A stretch of DNA of 8,674 nt from an uncultured Actinomycetes bacterium (GTDB lineage Bacteria; Actinomycetota; Thermoleophilia; Gaiellales; F1-60-MAGs149): the NCBI GenBank assembly GCA_903960645.1, contig CAJCBN010000001.1, forward strand, positions 1 through 8,674, given 5' to 3'. Below, one piece after another: positions 6,435-8,674 of the stretch. The position numbers and the translations under genes were made by a program. Position 1 is the first letter of the stretch, and every line of letters begins with the position of its first letter. The notes beneath the pieces were generated by a model. That model saw nothing but the letters and a program-made list of their open reading frames with translations. It ran no database searches and was not told where the DNA came from.

Positions 6435-6998
6435 TTGACCATCGTCCTGATCGTGATTGCCGCGCTGATCGTCCTGATCGCGCTGTGGTTCATCCTCACC
6501 TTCAACTCCCTCGTGCGACTCCGCAACGAGGTCGCGCAGGGGCTGTCGTCGATCGACGTGCAGCTGAAGCGCCGCGCCGACCTGATCCCGAACCTCGTCG
6601 AGGCCGTCAAGGGCTACGCCCAGCACGAGACCGCGGCCTTCGAGAGCGTCAGCAATGCGCGCGCCAAGGCGCTCGGGGCCACCACGCTCGATGAGAAGGC
6701 TGCTGCCGACGGCGAGATGCAGGCCGCGGTCGGCAAGCTGTTCGCGATCGCCGAGGCCTACCCGGAGCTGCGGGCCGTCGAATCGTTCACGCAGCTGCAG
6801 ACCGAGCTCGCGGACACCGAGGACAAGATCGCCGCGGCCCGCCGGTACTACAACACGACGGTCCGCGTCTACATCACGAAGCAGCAGACGCTGCCCACGT
6901 CGTTGATCGCCGGCGCACTCGGGCACCATCCCGTCGAGTTCTACCGCCTCGAGGACGACGCTCAGCGCGAGCCCATCCAGGTCGAGCTCGGCGCATGA
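6435..6998 (+). CDS. lemA: LemA family protein
   Basis: A 187-residue membrane-anchored protein of the LemA family. One N-terminal transmembrane helix covers about residues 2-22, probably with a very short outer N-terminus. The rest is a predicted helical bundle. The family signature is clear: FNSLVRLRNEVAQG (about 23-36), IDVQLKRRADLIPNLVEAVKGYAQHE (from about residue 40), and the YYNTTVRVY segment before the last third. The start is TTG 6435, preceded by GAGGG at a spacing of 7. A GTG at codon 7 would cut into the membrane helix. The stop overlaps the htpX start by ATGA. LemA proteins often sit beside M48 peptidases, and a joint role at the membrane is presumed. The biochemical function of the family is poorly known. 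Confidence 0.93.
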   Translation: MTIVLIVIAALIVLIALWFILTFNSLVRLRNEVAQGLSSIDVQLKRRADLIPNLVEAVKGYAQHETAAFESVSNARAKALGATTLDEKAAADGEMQAAVGKLFAIAEAYPELRAVESFTQLQTELADTEDKIAAARRYYNTTVRVYITKQQTLPTSLIAGALGHHPVEFYRLEDDAQREPIQVELGA

Positions 6999-7933
6999 CC
7001 CTCCAGCAGCAGATCCGCTCGGCCCGCACGCGGACCCTTGTCGTGATGATCCTGTTCTTCGCCCTGATGGCGGTGATCGTGGCCGGCGTCTACGTCTTCT
7101 TCGGATCCGGCTTTGGCCTGCTGATGCTGCTCGTCGCGGTCGGCTACGGGTTCTTCGGCTACATCGCCGCCGGCTCGATCGTCGCCGCGACGGCCGGCGC
7201 GCACAAGATCACCAAGGCCGATGCCCCCGAGCTGTGGAACACCGTCGAGAACGCCGCGATCGCGGCAGGGCTGACGAAGACACCCGACATCTACATCATC
7301 GACGACCCCGCGCCGAACGCATTCGCCGCGGGTCGCACGCCGGACAAGGCCTACGTGGCCGCGACGACCGGGATCCTGCAGCTGCTCGACAAGCGCGAGC
7401 TTGAGGGCGTGATGGCGCACGAGATGGCTCACGTGCGCAACCGCGACGTGCGCCTGATGACGCTCGCTGCGGTGATGGTCGGCGTGATCACGCTGATCGC
7501 CGACATGCTGATGTGGTCGATCTTCCTCGGCGGCGGCCGCAACAGCGACAACAACAACCCGGTTGGGGCGATCATCGCGATCATCGCGATCATCCTCGCG
7601 CCGATCGGCGCCGCGCTGCTCCAAATGACGCTGTCACGCCGGCGCGAGTACCTCGCCGACGCCACGGCGGCCGAGCTGACCGGCGACCCGGAGGGCCTCG
7701 CCCGCGCACTCTGGAAGCTCGGCGGCGACCAGCGCCCGCTGCGCAAGGTCAACCGCGCCACCGCGCACATGTGGATCGAGTCGCCGCTGCGCGACAACCA
7801 CGGCCTGAAGTCCGGCCTGTCCGGCCTCTTCGACACGCACCCGCCCCTGCAGGAGCGCATCGACCGCCTGCAGGAGATGGGTGGCTTCCAGCTGCCGCCG
7901 GTCCCCAAGGGCGCGGCCGAAGCCGAGGCCTAG
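6995..7933 (+). CDS. htpX: M48-family zinc metalloprotease HtpX
   Basis: A 312-residue membrane protease that degrades misfolded membrane proteins with its active site facing the cytoplasm. Two transmembrane helices lie near the N-terminus (about 15-35 and 38-60), and two more are likely at about 153-180 and 188-210. The zinc site is intact: H142-E143-x-x-H146 in MAHEMAHVRNRD, and E218 in RRREYLADA as third ligand. The end of the protein carries the SGLFDTHPPLQERIDRL segment common in HtpX. The ATG lies in a 4-base overlap with the lemA stop, so translation is coupled. The codons for AIIAIIAII (around 7570-7595) form a small in-frame direct repeat inside a membrane helix. The last codons and the stop lie within a 25-bp inverted repeat. 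Confidence 0.95.
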   Translation: MTLQQQIRSARTRTLVVMILFFALMAVIVAGVYVFFGSGFGLLMLLVAVGYGFFGYIAAGSIVAATAGAHKITKADAPELWNTVENAAIAAGLTKTPDIYIIDDPAPNAFAAGRTPDKAYVAATTGILQLLDKRELEGVMAHEMAHVRNRDVRLMTLAAVMVGVITLIADMLMWSIFLGGGRNSDNNNPVGAIIAIIAIILAPIGAALLQMTLSRRREYLADATAAELTGDPEGLARALWKLGGDQRPLRKVNRATAHMWIESPLRDNHGLKSGLSGLFDTHPPLQERIDRLQEMGGFQLPPVPKGAAEAEA

Positions 7934-7977
7934 GAAACCACCACCCCACCGCGCCGCGCCCTTGGGGACCGGCGGCA
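7893..7977. repeat. Perfect 25-bp inverted repeat around the htpX stop codon
   Basis: The left arm (7893-7917) is the coding sequence for the LPPVPKGAA end of htpX. The right arm (7953-7977) is its exact reverse complement, 25 of 25 bases. The 35-base loop (7918-7952) holds the last codons and the TAG at 7931-7933. In the message this would form a very stable GC-rich hairpin spanning the stop. There is no T-run after it, so it is not a textbook terminator, though it could still end or protect the htpX message or slow convergent transcription. The coding arm must be the original, so the outer arm probably arose as an inverted copy. Confidence 0.8.
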
Positions 7978-7993
7978 ACCCGAAGCCTTAATG

Positions 7994-8065
7994 GGATCCG
8001 GGTCCGAATTGTCCGGTGGCGTGCCCACTCAGCGGCCCTGCGAGTGACAATTCGGACCCGGATCC
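7994..8065. repeat. Perfect 20-bp inverted repeat with 32-base loop
   Basis: The arms at 7994-8013 and 8046-8065 are exact reverse complements, and each includes the GGATCCGGGTCC form of the repeated core. The loop (8014-8045) has a small internal GTGG/CCAC pairing. Layout is similar to the htpX stem-loop just upstream (25-bp arms, 35-base loop), but the arm sequences differ. No T-run follows on either strand. Function is unknown. Confidence 0.75.
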
Positions 8066-8069
8066 AGAA

Positions 8070-8084
8070 GCGTGGAATCCACGC
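8070..8084. repeat. 15-bp perfect palindrome GCGTGGA-A-TCCACGC
   Basis: Two exact 7-base arms flank a single A, directly after the 20-bp-arm stem-loop. The sequence is not related to the GGACCCGGGTCC core. It may be a separate binding site or simply part of the palindrome-rich tract. Confidence 0.5.
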
Positions 8085-8100
8085 CCCGGCAGGCGGCAAC

Positions 8101-8118
8101 TCTGGACGCGGGTCCAGA
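8101..8118. repeat. Palindromic GGACCCGGGTCC-type element (7-base arms)
   Basis: TCTGGAC and GTCCAGA are exact arms around GCGG. Read leftward, it begins 10 bases after the stop of the ispF relic (8128), just as the perfect palindrome at 8269-8300 begins 8 bases after the stop of the real ispF. This parallel suggests that such hairpins belong to the 3' end of ispF as a unit. Confidence 0.55.
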
Positions 8119-8127
8119 TCTGCAGAC

Positions 8128-8232
8128 TCAGTCGCGCTCGAGCAGCACAACCGCCTGGGCCGCAATGCCCTCGCCACGGCCGGTAAAGCCCAGTCCGTCT
8201 GCCCCCGTCGCACGGATCGACACTCGCTCAGC
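8128..8232 (-). pseudogene. Relic of an ispF 3' end
   Basis: Read leftward from 8232 to the TGA at 8128-8130, the frame encodes the last 34 residues of an IspF-like protein (AERVSIRATGADGLGFTG, then RGEGIAAQAVVLLERD). Compared with the real ispF end (8308-8406), 29 of 32 amino acids from the shared RVS onward are identical. Of the 33 codons with the stop, 15 differ synonymously, 3 differ in amino acid and 15 are the same. The missing N-terminal 120 or so residues mean it cannot work. Its upstream edge lies exactly at the start of an imperfect palindrome (8233). The substitution pattern shows that both copies evolved under selection before this one was cut off. Leftover of allele replacement, or of a former second ispF, fits best. 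Confidence 0.85.
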
Positions 8233-8262
8233 GACGTTTCTGGACCCGGGTCCAAGAACGTC
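8233..8262. repeat. Imperfect 30-bp palindrome with GGACCCGGGTCC core
   Basis: GACGTTTCTGGACCC is followed by its reverse complement with two mismatched pairs (8240/8255 and 8239/8256). It is a near direct repeat of the perfect palindrome at 8269-8300, six bases away. The A and T bases flanking the core pair with each other in the stem and do not form a terminator tail. It sits at the broken edge of the ispF relic. Confidence 0.7.
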
Positions 8263-8268
8263 AAAATT

Positions 8269-8300
8269 CGACGTTTTTGGACCCGGGTCCAAAAACGTCG
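8269..8300 (-). terminator. Perfect 32-bp palindrome, candidate ispF terminator
   Basis: CGACGTTTTTGGACCC is followed at once by its exact reverse complement, a 16-bp stem with only a tight turn. Read leftward it begins 7 bases after the ispF stop and is followed by AATTTTG (8268-8262). A hairpin plus short T-run is a plausible intrinsic terminator for ispF. The T-run is short and the stem is unusually symmetric, so a protein-binding palindrome or a spreading repeat is an alternative. Confidence 0.5.
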
Positions 8301-8307
8301 TGCGGGT

Positions 8308-8674
8308 TCAGGCGCGCTCGAGCAGCACGACGGCCTGCGCGGCGATGCCCTCACCCCGGCCGGTGAAGCCGAGGCCGTCGGTGCCCGTGGCCCGGACCGA
8401 GACGCGGTCGGGTGTCGAGCGGAGCGCCTCCGCGCAGTTGGCACGCATCGCATCGACGTGAGGGGCGATGCGGGGCTGCATCGCGACGACCATGCAGTCG
8501 GCGTTGACGAGCGTCCAACCGTCCTCCGCGATACGCGCGCAGGCCAGGCGCAGCAGCTCGAGCGAGGCGGCGTCCTTCCACGCGGCATCGGACGGGAACA
8601 TCCGGCCGATATCGCCGATGCCGGAGGCACCGAGGATCGCGTCGGTCAGCCCGTGGCAGACGACGTCGGCGTCG
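8308..8674 (-). CDS. ispF: 2-C-methyl-D-erythritol 2,4-cyclodiphosphate synthase (5' end beyond window)
   Basis: The enzyme closes CDP-ME 2-phosphate to the cyclic diphosphate MEcPP in the MEP route to isoprenoids. The 121 residues visible begin DADVVCHGLTDAILG, where the histidine is one zinc ligand (His42 in E. coli). ASGIGDIGRMFP and the C-terminal signature TGTDGLGFTGRGEGIAAQAV follow. The first zinc residues (the D-x-H motif) and the start lie past the right edge. An internal ATG at 8601 is not the start, because the family match continues upstream of it. It could be a stand-alone IspF or the C-terminal half of an IspDF fusion. It runs leftward, converging with htpX, and points toward the gltX-cysS-rlmB cluster that ispF normally precedes in Bacillus. 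Confidence 0.93.
   Translation of the reverse strand, partial: DADVVCHGLTDAILGASGIGDIGRMFPSDAAWKDAASLELLRLACARIAEDGWTLVNADCMVVAMQPRIAPHVDAMRANCAEALRSTPDRVSVRATGTDGLGFTGRGEGIAAQAVVLLERA

Larger units (their letters stand above)
7934..8307. other. Convergent intergenic region rich in palindromes
   Basis: These 374 bases between the 3' ends of htpX and ispF hold no intact gene. In order they contain the right arm of the htpX stem-loop, a 20-bp-arm stem-loop, a 15-bp palindrome, an 18-bp palindrome, a relic of an ispF 3' end, an imperfect 30-bp palindrome and a perfect 32-bp palindrome. Five places carry exact or near copies of the core GGACCCGGGTCC. Open frames across this stretch do not resemble any protein except the ispF relic. 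No transposase or recombinase gene is present. Confidence 0.8.

Noticed and set aside
7994..8300. Possible CRISPR array
   Set aside because: The repeats are palindromes of unequal length with irregular gaps, and one gap holds coding-derived DNA. There are no uniform spacers and no cas genes.
7893..8300. Insertion sequence or MITE bounded by terminal inverted repeats
   Set aside because: The outer arms do not match each other, no target-site duplication was seen, and there is no transposase.
8072..8461. + strand frame whose product has two similar repeated halves
   Set aside because: The repeat is real but comes from the antisense of the two ispF tails. It is not a repeat protein.
7749..8630. 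Long minus-strand frame across the palindrome region
   Set aside because: It runs antisense through htpX and out of frame through ispF and the relic. It has no ribosome site and no domain.

Overview
The window is high-GC DNA with actinobacterial codon usage. It includes GTG and TTG starts, ATGA stop/start overlaps and short intergenic gaps. Gene content and order fit a deep-branching actinobacterium such as a member of Thermoleophilia; this placement is inferred, because no rRNA or marker tree is available here.

Left two thirds (1-5515) run leftward: vapB - vapC - gltX-like - cysS - rlmB - (about 250-base gap) - sigH-type sigma factor - TauE/SafE permease cut by the window edge. gltX, cysS and rlmB are joined by two 4-base ATGA overlaps. 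The order ispF ... gltX, cysS, rlmB, sigH recalls the Bacillus yac cluster (ispD-ispF-gltX-cysE-cysS-mrnC-rlmB-yacP-sigH). Here cysE, mrnC and yacP are missing. The ispF end is separated from gltX by vapBC and by a block of genes on the opposite strand.

That opposite-strand block (5588-7933) runs rightward: a short MutY-type adenine glycosylase lacking its C-terminal 8-oxoG recognition domain, then a lemA-htpX pair overlapping by 4 bases. It converges on ispF, which runs leftward and is cut by the right edge.

The convergent gap between htpX and ispF (7934-8307) is the most unusual part. It holds two long perfect stem-loops (25-bp arms around the htpX stop codon, and 20-bp arms). It also holds a set of palindromes around the core GGACCCGGGTCC, one of them a perfect 32-bp palindrome. 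Between the palindromes lies a second, diverged 3' end of ispF. It keeps 29 of 32 amino acids and the stop codon, while 15 codons differ synonymously, so it looks like a leftover of another functional ispF allele or paralogue rather than a fresh duplication.

Other points of note are a shortened GltX with KLSSS in place of KLSKR and no zinc-binding cysteines, a toxin-antitoxin pair that probably leads the tRNA-synthetase operon, and a pair of 18-bp related inverted-repeat sites upstream of the sigma factor gene.
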